DNA of 64,000 nt from Lonicera japonica (GCA_021464415.1 CM038468.1:30306969-30370968), one strand, 5' to 3'; positions 23,369 through 34,959 are shown, counted from the first letter of the stretch. The notes: a model not told the origin generated them from the sequence alone. Numbers and translations: made by a program.

Positions 23369-23589
23369 ATTGGTTACTCTCTCTTTCTGAGATGGACATA
23401 TGAATATGAAAACATAATTATAGGGTTTGGCGTACATTCACGATTTAATTAGTACAAGAATACTGTGTATTTGAATTATATATATATTCTGGACTTCAAT
23501 ATGATGTATTAATCTTTTACTTCGTAGTTTAATTTGGATAATAATATCCTATCCAAGTATATATTTTTAATTTCATTGTTATTTATCTT

Positions 23590-23770
23590 TTTTATTTTTC
23601 TTTTGGACTTGGAACAATTGTAGACAATTCTGCATTCAGGCACAGCCCTTTGTATATTAGCTAAATTTGTTACATGCCCAATAATCATAATACTTACAAT
23701 CTGATGAATAATTACGCAATTCATTAGTGTATTTGGGAAGCTATCAATTTGGCACGGTGCAGACTAGGGA
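23590..23770 (-). repeat. Inverted copy of 9990-10200
   Basis: The words gacaattctgcattcaggca, cagccctt, aaatttgttacatgccca and gggaagctatcaatttggca are the reverse complement of 10020-10180. The block belongs to the outer part of the inverted duplication and carries the core also found at 7965, 10143 and 11650. Confidence 0.75.
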
Positions 23771-23856
23771 TGTTAAAAATCTAAAAACCAAACAACTGAA
23801 ACAACATACCCAATCCAATATAATTATGTCGGATACTTTGATTCGTTTGGATTGGG

Positions 23857-24180
23857 TTGAATCAGATTTTCAAAAAACAAAAACCGGCATTAATTGGATA
23901 TGTTGCGGTTTCTTGTAGTCCAAAACAGAGAGAAACCGAAAACAATAAATCAGTTTTTTATGATAACTCAAAGAAGTATTGGACCCAAACCAATGAGCAC
24001 CCCCTATTTGGAATCATTTGCACCCTACAGCATCGACATACACTGAATAACAACAAAATTTCTCAAATATGTAGCAACAGAGAATAAGCTATAGGAGGTG
24101 AAGCTAAAATACGCATCATAGATACACCCAGCACCTTCTCGTACAATGGTTATATTCCAAAATGAAGGTTTTCTCCCTTT
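23857..24180 (+). other. Unrecognised frame conserved in the inverted duplication, right copy
   Basis: The frame from 23857 (GYVAVSCSPKQRETENNK..NNNKISQICSNRE) meets a TAA near 24085. It then continues in step with GGEAKIRIIDTPSTFSYNGYIPK and a stop, the same ending as the minus-strand frame 6382-6633. Non-coding sequence beyond the stop (cattttggaatataacc inverted, ggttttctccctttttcc) is also shared, so homology alone does not prove coding. Confidence 0.35.
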
Positions 24181-24248
24181 TTCCTCTAATTGTCATGCTT
24201 GTGGAGGAACATTGGTGCTTTCCTAAAAGTAGTGAAAAGCATTGCAAC

Positions 24249-24267
24249 TAACCCCCCCCCCCCCCCA
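24249..24267 (+). repeat. Poly-C tract
   Basis: This is a near-uninterrupted run of C in AT-rich sequence. Similar homopolymers occur at 35233-35246 (G), 42901-42914 (G) and 56600-56614 (C). Confidence 0.9.
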
Positions 24268-24534
24268 CCAAGTCTTCTTTTTTCATGAAATTTGTTTCTT
24301 ACCCATTGCCGAAAGAATTGGATTCCATGGAAAAATTACAAAAGTAATAGAACATCTCACGGAATTAACTACTCATCTATTTTTCCAAATTTTAACAGAA
24401 TTAGTAGTATTTTTAGTCATTCTCCAACTCTTTTGCTAACCACGCCTTTCATTTGAGGCAGAGGGAGGATTTGTTGTTGTTGTTTTATGAAGAAAAAATT
24501 TGAGGAAAGGGAAAGGAAAATTAAGGGTAGGTAC

Positions 24535-24730
24535 AAAAGTAATGGTTTAAATCCTTGAATATTTTGACCGGCCAATAAGATGTACCACTTTCAATACACG
24601 GATCAGGGCTTCACCTTAGCAAATCACTGGCAGGAAAGAAATTTCTCTCCCTGTGTGTGACAACTTTTGCACACAATGACACAACCGTAACTGATCATTG
24701 TTAGAGCATTTGATTTTCAGGTGATGAGTA
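24535..24730 (+). repeat. Dispersed repeat shared with 30200-30400
   Basis: Shared ordered words are TGAATATTTTGAC..GCCAATAA, gtaccac/gtaccat, CTTAGCAAAT, GACAGGAAA/GGCAGGAAA, ctgtgtgtgacaac/ctgtgagtgacag, TGATCAT and AGCATTTGA. The second copy lies just beyond the solo LTR. It is non-coding. Confidence 0.65.
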
Positions 24731-25028
24731 ACAAAAGAACCACGATCCATAGACTCAATTTGTATAGATTTATTGTCGATGAGCACTCAAACTATTAGGA
24801 CAAAGTGGATGTGACACTTTCCACGCTTGGGGAAAAAAGTTATCACCTCTTCCCTCATATAACATTCCTTTAATAGGATAAATAACACAGACTCAATCTG
24901 AGTTTAACAGTGAAGAGTAAGATTAAGGATAAAATGAAATAATGCTTAAAATGCATTATCTTGCTTTGAAAAAAAAATCCAAAAAACAATTAAAGAAACC
25001 AAATTTAACAAGACCACAATATCGTCTC

Positions 25029-25340
25029 TTTAATTTTTTTTTTTTGATAGGGATGACCAAAATATCCTTGCAACACTAAACATTCACTATACAAATAAAT
25101 CATGGACATTGGGAGATGAATAAGCCTAGGCCTACTAATCTCTGCAACAAAAGTTGTATGCGAATGATATAAGATATATAGAGAAGAGAAAGAGAAAGGT
25201 TGACAATGGAGATTGAGATTGTACGTGGTTAAATTGTAACGCTCCTTCTTTCTTTTGAGAGGTAGAGGCTCGGGCATTAGGTGAAGGCAAATTAGGAATG
25301 AGGACGTTCAACTGTTGATTCATCCAATCAATCAATAAGG
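25029..25340 (-). mobile_element. Possible LINE 3' terminal fragment
   Basis: The run of T followed by GATAGGGATGACC at 25029 resembles the 3' ends of the four other LINEs (T run then GATA or GCTCGG). The minus strand upstream has two weak overlapping frames with no domain. It could belong with the endonuclease fragment at 25757-26062, the middle having been lost or replaced by 25345-25756. Support is limited to the terminus and orientation. Confidence 0.35.
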
Positions 25341-25344
25341 ATCG

Positions 25345-25756
25345 AAGTGGCTGTAAGAAAGGACTTGCCTAGCCTTTCTCCATGTAATAGAGTAAGAAAG
25401 GGGTCAGTAGCTGGTCCATATAAAGTCAAGTCCAGAAAGTGAGAGCCAGGAAAGCATAAGAAGTGTCTGCTTTAAAAGAAGATGTTAAAAAGTCATCTAA
25501 GAGACGATGTTTGGGTGGATACTGATCCAATTGATATCAAAGACTTGTCTTGCGCCTTACCGCCCTCGCTCGGAGTTCAATCCGCCTATGATAGCTGTAA
25601 ACTCCAACTCTTGAGCAAGCTTCGTTTAAAGGCCTGGGGCTATGCTGGTACTGATGCTACCACTGGTGCTTTGCCCTAAGAGATGAGACTGAATTCAATC
25701 CAAACAAAGGAAAGAATGGCCTTTACAGCGCCCTATGCCGATTCCCACATTCATCC
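25345..25756. other. Organelle-like insert, possibly mitochondrial
   Basis: The base composition is much less AT-rich than the flanks, and the style (ggctgtaagaaaggacttgc, gaaagaatggcctttacagc) resembles plant mitochondrial intergenic DNA. One plus-strand frame, 25482-25679, is open for 65 codons without a recognised product. The edges coincide with a sudden change to LINE-like sequence on both sides. This is an impression from composition and not an identified match. Confidence 0.35.
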
Positions 25757-26062
25757 TTTTGAGCTAGGTTTGAATCTCCTTGCGCGATCATTCTCTCCGA
25801 TCCCTTTGACATGAGTTTCAACCAAACAAACAAAATATAGGCCATACTCCTGCATAAAGAGCCTTATTTCCCTGTTCTGTTTAAGAGGGCTATTGAGTCC
25901 TCGGATGTTCCAACAGCCAAAAAACATTCCAAAAATATGTCTATTGGTGGGATTTGTTTTTAGACCGTACAATGTGCTTGTGAGGAAGCTTAATAAACCT
26001 GGTTCTAAGTAAGGTTCTAGAGCAGTATATAAAGACAGACAAATACAAACTAGATCCTCCAA
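25757..26062 (-). pseudogene. LINE endonuclease N-terminal fragment
   Basis: The minus-strand frame contains FGCWNIRGLNSPLKQNREIR and LYFVCLVETHVK. This is the start of the L1-type endonuclease: the WN(I/V)RGLN motif with the metal-binding Asn, then the ETH/ETK Glu. The piece breaks off after about 60 residues of the domain at the organelle-like segment, so the LINE is incomplete. It is the only place in the window where this half of the endonuclease survives. Confidence 0.8.
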
Positions 26063-26120
26063 ACAGAGGGAAGAGAGGTTATGTTCCTTCTAAGTAATGG
26101 GATTACTCCTAAACTTCCAA

Positions 26121-27197
26121 GAGCGCCTAGTGGTAAAGGCGCCCATCCGGATCTGGGAGATACCACGTTTGAGTCACACCTAAGGGTGGAACTGGGCCTA
26201 GGCCCAGAGGGCTCCAGCCCAGGCCAAGAAAAAAAAAATTCCCACTTGTTATATAAAATATTGTTAATAGGCTAGTAAGTTCATTACGTCAGCCCACAAT
26301 CAGCCCAGTCCATCTTTTTTAAACTATGTTTAAGAAGGAAAATATAAGAGCTAACTTGGCCCACATACAAGAAAAAATGAAAATAAATAACCAAATATAT
26401 ATATAAAATATACATATTTGGTGCCAAACTAGCGCCTCTCTTTCTCTTATAATATATTTACACACATACACACACATATATGTATATAAATAATTTAATT
26501 CAATTCAATTTATTTAAACATTTTGTGGATGCCCGAGAATTTATTTTAACTTTTTCATTTTCTTAAGAAATACAATTTTGTTTTAAAATTAATGAATTGT
26601 TAAGAATATAATTTCTTTAGTATCAAGAAATTTAGTATATTAATTATATTTTTAAAAGGAAAACTAAAATTTTAATTTAAGACATGCATTAAATTCTTAT
26701 TTTTATTAACATTTAAAAGAAATGAGACCCTTAATAAACCAAAAAAAATATTATTTGTAATATAACTTACCTCAACCAAGAGGAAATCCTTATTCATTTT
26801 TATTGGTCTTTCAAAAAATACTCTATCCCACACACACTTTTAGATTCACTTTAATCGGTTCCATCTTGTAACTTAAGTATCCATTTTATCGTAACAAACA
26901 AATATTTAATCTAACATAATTAATTATAAATTAATAATTTTTACGATTACTAATTTTCTTTCTTAAAATAAAATTACATTTAACTATATTATTTTTATTT
27001 GAAATTGAAAACATTTTCCACCATAGCAATAAATTTTTCATTTAAAAAATTGTCATGATATTTTGTGTTAATTCAGCCCACCCCATCGAAAAATCCTGGG
27101 TTCGCCCCTGGTCACACTCGAGGCGGGGAGATTTTTCTAGTTATTTGTAGTTAAGAGAAGAGACTTAGATCTTCCCCTTTAAAAAAGAAAAAAATTA
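26121..27197 (+). mobile_element. tRNA-derived SINE split by a hAT-like element
   Basis: The first part (26121-26180) reads GAGCGCCTAGTGGTAAAGGC, CATCCGGATCTGGGAGATAC, CACGTTTGAGTCACAC. An A-box-like and a B-box-like motif are recognisable. The second part resumes at 27111 (gtcacactcgaggcgggg) and ends in an A-rich tail near 27180-27197. The 930 bp between are a separate transposon. Joined, the SINE body is about 145 bp, normal for plant SINEs. Confidence 0.75.
26181..27110. mobile_element. hAT-like non-autonomous element
   Basis: The right end, read inward, is CAGGGGCGAACCCAGGATTT, a common plant hAT terminus. The left end, taagggtggaactgggccta, is a decayed form of the same sequence (C to T and G to A changes). 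The flanks GTCACACC (26173-26180) and GTCACACT (27111-27118) form an 8-bp target duplication with one mismatch. The interior is very AT-rich and has no transposase frame. Confidence 0.75.
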
Positions 27198-27602
27198 CAA
27201 ACAGAAAATAACACAAACATATTAAACATTCTTCAGTTGTAGGCTATGGCCGTCCCTTCCTGTGTCTCTCCTTTAATTTTACAACTAGTATCAGAGATGG
27301 TAGAATCTACAGAAGTACGTACAATCAATCAATAACACCCATAAGTTAGAAAGCAACATACAACAAAATCCCAGAAAAAAATCAAAGACTTAAAGAGCAT
27401 CATACACATGCGAAAACCTATTTCAGTCAAACCCTCTGTTTAGTATGTACAAAATCTATAAACATGTAAAAACCAATTGTTAAATAAATTAGTTGTTAAA
27501 AACCACTAAGGGGCGGAACATAAGAAGCAAAGTAGAGGATTCAAATTGAGTTTAATGCTATTAGCCTATTAGGTACAAAAGAACATGTAGAGAGCAGAGA
27601 CT

Positions 27603-27720
27603 ATAAATCCCACATCGGGAAATGAGATCCTCCTAAAGCAATGTATGAGAATAAGGGGATACTCCATCCATTGCCAATTGGTTATGGGTTGGATGATCCG
27701 AACTCTAATGGAACATAATA
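27603..27720 (+). repeat. LTR/TRIM-like repeat, copy 1
   Basis: The block gactataaatcccacatcgg..gatcctcctaaagcaat..ccaattggtt.tgggttggatg..ccgaact recurs at 30683-30800. The cccacatcgg and CCAATTGGTTTTGGG words are characteristic of short plant LTRs (TRIM type). I could not define termini or target duplications for this copy. The words ggcctattcatccatgtg recur just downstream at about 27800 and 27877. Confidence 0.55.
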
Positions 27721-27907
27721 GGCCAAACTTAGCTACTTTCTCATTAGGCCTGTTGATCCATGTGGCCAACTTAGCCATTCAGGCTAGGCCAGCCCCGGTA
27801 TTTAGGCCTATTCATCCATGTGGTTATCCGAAACATATTATGACTGGATTCTGATATTAGATTATCCATATTTAGGCCTATTCATCCATGTGTTTGTCAT
27901 TGTAGTG

Positions 27908-28165
27908 GTGTCACTTACCATATCAAAACAGCCTAAGCCACCAATGCTAATCTACCTCCACCTACGCCACTAGTCCACACTCCACACCTCATTAGCCTCC
28001 ATCGCGAATCAACCACCACAAGTCTTCTCACCATGGTGTCACTTACCATATTAAAACAGCCTAAGCCACCAATGCTAATCTACCTCCACATACGCCACTA
28101 GTCCACACTCCACACCTCATCAGCCTCCATCACGGATCAACCACCATAAGTCTTTCTCACCATGG
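27908..28165 (+). repeat. Two-copy tandem repeat, 128-bp unit
   Basis: Unit 1 (27908-28035) and unit 2 (28036-28165) both start gtgtcacttaccatat and end tctcaccatg. They differ at a handful of positions. The unit is C-rich with many ccac words. No protein frame runs through both copies. Confidence 0.9.
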
Positions 28166-28832
28166 TTTTGTTCTGTGAATTCATAAATTTGCAGCCTTAA
28201 AAACATTTTTTCACCTCTTGTCCAGACAATGATCCCTCTATCTCAGTGGAACATGCAACCACCACCACAGGGCGGTCACACTAGGTTCATCCTCTTTTAT
28301 CCTTAATAATATGCCCTATTTTTTCGTACCTTTGAACAACCAGTAACTGAGCTAAAAAAAAAAAAGAATTTTCTGGTGGCCCACCGTTTGCGTCTATATA
28401 AATCAATGTCTTAAAAAGCACTAGGTGGAAGACAGGCTGCAGGAGGAGTCCTAGCACCTAGAGTGCTTAAGCAAGGGAATGAGCTTGGCTGCCGATTATT
28501 GATTAATTTAGTTTTAGAAATACAACACTGCAAAAAGTCTTACTTTAGTTCTAAAAAGGACATTGATAATTCATCAATCGAACATTTCTCATAGTTCAAA
28601 CGTGGGAAAAAAAATCAACCGAAAAAGGAGCTAGAACACTGACATACACTTACACATGTATAAACAATTAGGTGTGTGTACTATGAGTTGATTTGAATAG
28701 ACATATTTACATTCTGCATCTTATATAATTCTTCTATTTGGTTCTTAAACAGCTAAGATCTCACTGAATAAAGGCACCTGGGCTCTCTATATATATTTTT
28801 TACGCATGTGCTCACACGCACACACATATACA

Positions 28833-30166
28833 TGTTAGTTATTAGAGCAGTAATTATGCATCACGTACACAAATTTACGCACTAATATATAAACCCTAGG
28901 ATCTATGCTGTTCAATAAAATCGACAGAAGACATACCTTATATGTGATTTGATGTTACTAAAACGAACAGGATGGATCGGATCCTTCTGTTGTTGTCGTC
29001 CTTAGCGTAGAAATTACGACGCCTCTACGGTATGCACACACGAACGAGATGAGATCCTTGCTTGGTGTACTATCGCCTTCTAAGGTTCTCTCAATTATTT
29101 CGACTCTCTAGCCTCTCAAAGATTTCCCATGACGGCCAGGATGAACAAAGGTTCCCTTTTATAAGGGAACCCTAGTGAGAACCCTAAGCAACAAACGAAC
29201 TATGCCCAAGTCTAACTTGGCCCGTTATAATTCGTTTTGATCCAACTCGTTTTAGTGTGCGACCCTGTAGGTTTTACACTCTTTGGCAGTATAATTAAAA
29301 GCCCGTTTTATTATACGAATAGTAAGCGGTCTCTAGTAAAACATTACTACTATCCAAAGGGTATAAAGGTCAAAAACGACACAACCTTAAATTGATATTT
29401 CACATATTAACTCCTTTTGTCAATCGATATCTAGATTGAACACAAGACTAGACAAGTGTCATTCTGGTATATTTCAATCTTTATTTCTTGATCTCTAAGT
29501 ATAATTAATCTAAAACAAATGATATCTCATTTGTGCATGGCCATGCAAATATTAATTACACTTATCAAGGGGCCCAACGATATCTCTCTCAGTATATGAG
29601 AGTGACAAATCCCATCTTGATCAACCACATACCTCTACATAGTTCATAGTATGCTCGGTCATTATCTTTATAATTACTCGATCAAGAGCAACGTTTGATA
29701 ATGCCTGACATGCTAATCCCTATGTTGGTAACCATGGCGATCTCAGGTCTGAGGATAATACGATATCACAAATGGGGAACATCACTGATGACATTATGTA
29801 ACACTCCTCGCAGTGTCCCCAAAGCGGGTCAGTCCAATACTTTGTTCCCTAACAAGTATCAGTATGTTCAGCTTGATATTTCCATATCCATGTCTTGTGG
29901 AACATAATCATCAGCTGACCCATACTCTAATCATTATATCAATGTGATCCTAGGTTATTGACACATGATTAGGGACATCTAAATAATATTATTATAACAT
30001 TACTAGCATCCCACAATCAAGTCACGTACTTGATGAACTAGTATTAATATATATTATTTATAAGAGAATATAAAGTATAATAAATAAACTTTATTAATAA
30101 CAATAAGCATAAAATATCCAAGTACAAATCATAATCTATGAATAGTCCTAGGACATATCTCTTTCA
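28833..30166 (-). mobile_element. Solo LTR of an LTR retrotransposon (1334 bp)
   Basis: The element begins TGTTAG and ends CTTTCA, so it has TG..CA termini. It is flanked by perfect 5-bp direct repeats ATACA (28828-28832 and 30167-30171). There is no internal coding region, primer-binding site or second LTR, which is the signature of LTR-LTR recombination. The minus strand is the likely element strand: it starts TGAAAGAGATATGTCC, and a TATA-like cccttttataaggg (29154-29167, near-palindromic) is followed by a GC-richer leader. The internal word caatactttgttccc and others do not code. Confidence 0.9.
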
Positions 30167-30199
30167 ATACATTACTTGTCATAGTAAATAGTGAAAATT

Positions 30200-30960
30200 T
30201 TATGAGATTGTTCTTTAATCTGTGAATATTTTGACTAGCCAATAAACAGTACCATGTTCACTAAAGAGAGAGCAACTCCTTAGCAAATAATTGTTTCATA
30301 CGAACATTGACAGGAAATAATTTTTTCTTACTGTGAGTGACAGTTTTTACATGTCCAAATATATTTGATCATTTTTAAAGCATTTGACCAATGGAGCTAA
30401 GGACTGAGATAATCTTACGGACATAGTTCTACAGGTACTAACAAAGCCCAGAGTAACTAAAACTTCCACAAATTAACCAACAAGCAATCCAAATGTTTAA
30501 TGAAGAACGCTACAATATATGAAGTACTATAATTGTAAACATGTCAAAGGAAGAACTTTATATGACATCTTTCAAGTTCCAATAAATGTGAAAGCACTCA
30601 ATTTATAATTACGTACAAGTAGACTTAATTGAGGTTATTTATTGTTATCATAGAATTGGTATGGTACTTAATCTTGTTGCATGTGACTATAAATCACACA
30701 TCGCGAAAATGGATCCTCCTAAAGCAATACATAAAAATAAGGAGCTACTCCATCGATTCCCAATTGGTTTTGGGTTGGATGCTCCGAACTTTAATAAATC
30801 TATTTGTTAGAATATCGAACCTAGTAACTTACATATCCCAATCATATGATACTCATATGTTTCCAACTCAATCAATCTCCTTTGAGGGTCATCCTTTAAA
30901 ATTGTACGTGCACACAGCATATAAAAAAATGATAAAAGAATATCTTTTAGTTTACTTTAT
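30200..30960 (+). repeat. Host repeat blocks matching 24.5 kb and 1.2 kb, with a TRIM-like insert
   Basis: 30200-30400 matches 24535-24730 directly. 30535-30960 matches 1160-1470 in inverted orientation. Within the second block, 30683-30800 is the LTR/TRIM-like repeat also seen at 27603-27720. The uninterrupted sequence at 1290-1340 shows that this insert is extra. Nothing here codes. Confidence 0.65.
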
Positions 30961-31511
30961 GTAAGGAATAACCTGCCGCTAATAAGTCTATTCCTTCGAT
31001 GTAGCTTTTAATTCATTTTTACTGTGTTATTTAACTTATTTAAACAGCATTTTTGGTAGAGATATATATGCATTTGTTATAAATATTTATTATTAATTGT
31101 ATTAGAGCCAATAATTATCACTATGAGAGGTGATAAATATCTATTATTATTTGTATTATATACTGCCTAAAAACCAAGGATATTGGAAAAGAAAATTATT
31201 TTCGAATTTAGGCTAAAACAAAAACAATTGGGTTAAATCATACAAATTGGGCTATTCACTAATTTGTTAAATGCGATGGTTTGAGTAAAGAGACCCTTAG
31301 AATCTTGGTCAAATTCCTAATTTGCTTTACTAATCAACTATATGCACCTATAATCAACACTCTAAAAATAGTTTCGGAGAGTTAGGACACCATTTGGAGT
31401 GTTAATAGTTTGGACCTTTACTAGGATGAAAGATACTGTACGTTTTTTAACTTACAAACAATTTCTAATTACAAATTTGAGAGGAATACCTACTCTTACT
31501 TAAAATCTGTG

Positions 31512-31796
31512 GAGTCATTAAAAATTTACCCTCTTGAAGTTTTACCTGTTTTTGCACTTCAATCCATGAAATTTAATTTGCATAACTCTCATTCTTAAAG
31601 TTTGAATCCGATTTCACTTTAGTTCAAAACCCCAGTAAACCATTAGACTTTTGCCACTGTTTCCGTTCAAAAGTCTAACGGTTTGGACTAAAGTGTAATC
31701 GGATTCAAACTTTAAGATGAGAGTTGTACAAATTAAACTTCATGGATTAAAGTGCAAAAGCGGGTAAACTTTAAGGGGTTAAATTTTTAATAACTC
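31512..31796. mobile_element. Mutator-type MITE with long terminal inverted repeats
   Basis: The two halves are inverted copies of about 110 bp: GAGTCATTAAAAATTTACCC and CACTTCAATCCATGAA at the left, mirrored by TTCATGGATTAAAGTG and TTTTTAATAACTC at the right. The flanks AAATCTGTG (31503-31511) and AACTCTGTG (31797-31805) form a 9-bp target duplication with one mismatch. Long inverted repeats and a 9-bp duplication indicate a Mutator-like MITE. The whole element can fold into one hairpin. A diverged relative is at 45005-45330. Confidence 0.85.
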
Positions 31797-33149
31797 AACT
31801 CTGTGTTTAGTTTTGAAAAAAAAAAAAATCCACTATCATTAAATTTAGAGAAGATCACTAGGGTGTATTGATGCAATCTCTTCGTATTTTAAAAATAAAA
31901 ACAAAAAATGGCACGGAATCTCTACAACACAATAAAATTAATATTAAAATTAGGAAGTTTATTTCCTAGTAAATAGTAAATGAAAGATACTATTAATTAT
32001 TTTGCAAAGCCAAACAAAAAATAAAAGGCTAATGTGAAAATGACGCTTTGTGCAAGTGTAATTTCCTATTTGAACAATTGTTGAAAATGACGTTTTGTAA
32101 AAGTGTAATTACCTATGAAAACGTGTCCATTGCGTAACAAATAACACTGAGATTCATTAATTTCAAATTTGTAAATGGAGAATCTGACATAGTTGAGGGG
32201 ACCGTGTGCCTCCCACCCCCCAACCAAATGCTTAGTGTAGCTTTGCCCCTGTTTCAACATTAATTTTAAGGAGCTTTTTGTATTTGACTCATGATTTTTG
32301 AATTATTTTATATTTAAATTATTTCGTTTGATTAATTAGTTATTGGTCTAATGTTTTGGATTATTACTAATTTGTTATTTAATTATTGATTTTATATATA
32401 TTTGCTATAATTTTAACCATAAACCTTGTTTAATACATCTCGTTTTCTTCTCGAAATGTTATGTATCGTACGATACGTATTGCGTATCATATGATACTAA
32501 ACACCTTGGTTGGCAAAGACGCGCTCCTAATTCTAATTTCACCCGCTTTAGTTTCACCAATATTATTAAAATGGAGATATTCCTAGCAAGTAATACTAAT
32601 TTACTTTGCACATGTAAATTAAGATGGCAAAATAGTCCAACTCAACATTTTTGTGACTACACTCCAACCATTATTAGGGTTAAGGTTTGGGGCAAGTTTT
32701 TCTATTAATTTAAGACAGGGAACGTACATATATAAGTATGCATGTCTGTATGAGCTTTAAATTAGTGGTGTAGTAGTTGATTCCCTCCCAACTTTCCTTT
32801 GCCCAAACTGTTAAAGCATTGAAAAAATCAAAGCTCAATTTTTCAGTCAAGTGTTTCATAGAAATACCAAGTCTGAACCAAAAGCTATATCTGGAATTTT
32901 GCAACTTTTATGATTTCAAATTAATTGCACTATTAAATTGTACATCTACAAAATATTTATACGTATTCTATTTTATTTTTTTTGTAAGAACATAATTTTA
33001 TATTAGTTGCATGTGTATATTATGTAATTGAAAAATTGGACACTACAATTTCTCAAGAAAAAAAAAAAGTTGGACTACGTACTTTATTGTCAAAGAGTCT
33101 TAAATACATTTAAAACTTAGACATGCCCATGCTATTTTCAACACTAACA

Positions 33150-33223
33150 ACCAAAATATAAAAAAGCCAAATATCGATTTATATTTCATCTATATATTTT
33201 GCCCAACTCCTAATACTATTTCC

Positions 33224-33266
<43 letters not shown>

Positions 33267-33440
33267 ACTCACGTCCCTCCTTTTCCATTTATGTATTCTA
33301 TCATCCAGGTCAATCAGAAGATTCAGAAACATAACCCTCATACACAAACACAGAAGGGCTTTAATTTTGCCAAGCTAGCAAGAAAATGAGAGGAAGGCAG
33401 AGAGTGCTTCCGTAGAGATTTTCTTCATTTCTTTTTATTT
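33150..33440 (+). repeat. Duplicated leader-like block, copy 1, with (CT)n
   Basis: After a (TC)n tract (33227-33260) this block has ACGTCCCTC, TTTTCCATTTATG, CATCAGAAGATTCAGAA-like words, ACACAAA, ACAGAAGG, GCTTTAATTTTG, GCTAGCAAGAAAA, GGCAGAGAG and TTCCGTAGAGATT. The same order occurs at 34130-34325. Pyrimidine repeats ahead of such a block resemble the promoter/5' UTR region of a plant gene, but no coding exon follows. Confidence 0.7.
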
Positions 33441-34129
33441 TGTTTATTTATTTTCTTGGTATAAGAGAAACTTTTAAGATAACATTTTATAAAGCGATTG
33501 AGACCTTATGTGGAGGAAACTTGTTTATTATAATTTTCTTAACCCAGGTTTTACAGTATATTGGTAAGTTTTGACTAGCATCTATAAAAAATTAGGGTGG
33601 GGAAAGAGTTCGAACCATGTTTACATTGTTGTAATTCCAAAAACAAAAAAGTTTAGGGTAAATTAGAAAGTCATTTTATATTTTCTGTCCATGATATGTA
33701 CGTTAGGCTAAATGCAAACCTCATATTTTTATTTATGGTGTGGAATATTATCACTCGATCCAATTGAGTCCACTAGCGCTTTATTGTAATTTTATTGACA
33801 TTTTTCTTGTATTTTTAGGGACCAGTTATTTACATTTTTAATATTGATCAGTGGTAGAAAAATTTATTTGGAGCGTGAACAGCCATATTCTTCTTATTTA
33901 TTATAACAAGACGTTTTATTCAAAAATCGTAATGGGTTACACAGACAAGGGGTACGTCGCCCTACCCAATTAAAATTTTATTTTTAATTATCATTTAGAT
34001 TAGTATCTTTTTTTTTATAATTATAATGTGCAAAAAAATTGGAGGGACGTATTAATTTAAAAAAAATAAGGTTTGAGATTTTAAACTAACTTTTAATCAA
34101 AAGCCAAACTAAAAAATTACTAATAAGAT

Positions 34130-34325
34130 TTGGAAGAGATTTACTCTCTCTCTCTCTTACGTCCCTCTTTTTCCATTTATGGATCTTATCATACAAGTCC
34201 ATCAGAAGATTCAGAACCATCCCCTCCTACACAAAAACAGAAGGCTTTAATTTTGGTTCAATTCGCTAGCAAGAAAAAGAAAGAAAGGCAGAGAGAGTGG
34301 TTCCGTAGAGATTCTCTTCATTTGG
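34130..34325 (+). repeat. Duplicated leader-like block, copy 2
   Basis: This is the direct counterpart of 33225-33430, about 0.9 kb downstream, with a shorter CT tract. The conserved end TTCCGTAGAGATT.TCTTCATTT is present in both. The open frame through it is a by-product. Confidence 0.7.
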
Positions 34326-34959
34326 CCTTTCTAATTTTTATATTGAGAAAAAAATTGTGATTGATAAGATTCGAAATATTGTGAACAAAAATGTGTTATG
34401 GATAAGACTCAAACTGATAATTAATCTTAAGGTTAAAAGTATAACTCTTTAACTATTGAACAAAAAAGTTTAGATTGTTACATGCACTATGCAAAATTAG
34501 TTTTCGAAAAGATGAAATAATGTGAAATTGTGAATGATGGTTCAGTTGAAAAATGTGGGTCATATTATTTGCAGTTTTTCAATAGCTGATTTTTGTTTAT
34601 TTTAAATGTATTTTTTAAATAAAAGTCTTCTTTAGTATTTTGTTAAGAATAAAAAAAAAATAATCTTCATTAAAAATTTAATTAAGTTGTATTACTATTC
34701 CAATGACATAATTAATTTAAAGAAAAATTGTTATTTAAAGTAGGGTTATTTAGGTTTTGGGGTCTATAGTTTTGGCAATCTTTGAGTTAGGGGTCTACAG
34801 TTTTTATTTCTTAGGACTTTGAGGTCCATTTTTGACAGAATTGTGAGTCAAAGGCCAAAAAGTAACGGTCAATGAAAATTGGTGTGCAAAATTCCAATTT
34901 TGCCCTTGGCTTACATTCGTTTTGCACAAGAAAGGAATTAGAAAAAGGGAAAAAAAATG

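Noticed and set aside
25482..25679. A 65-codon plus-strand gene
   Set aside because: No family, no splice context, and it lies in the organelle-like segment; more likely a chance frame.
26121..26180. A tRNA gene
   Set aside because: Box-like motifs are present, but the cloverleaf does not complete, and an A-rich tail with interruption points to a SINE.
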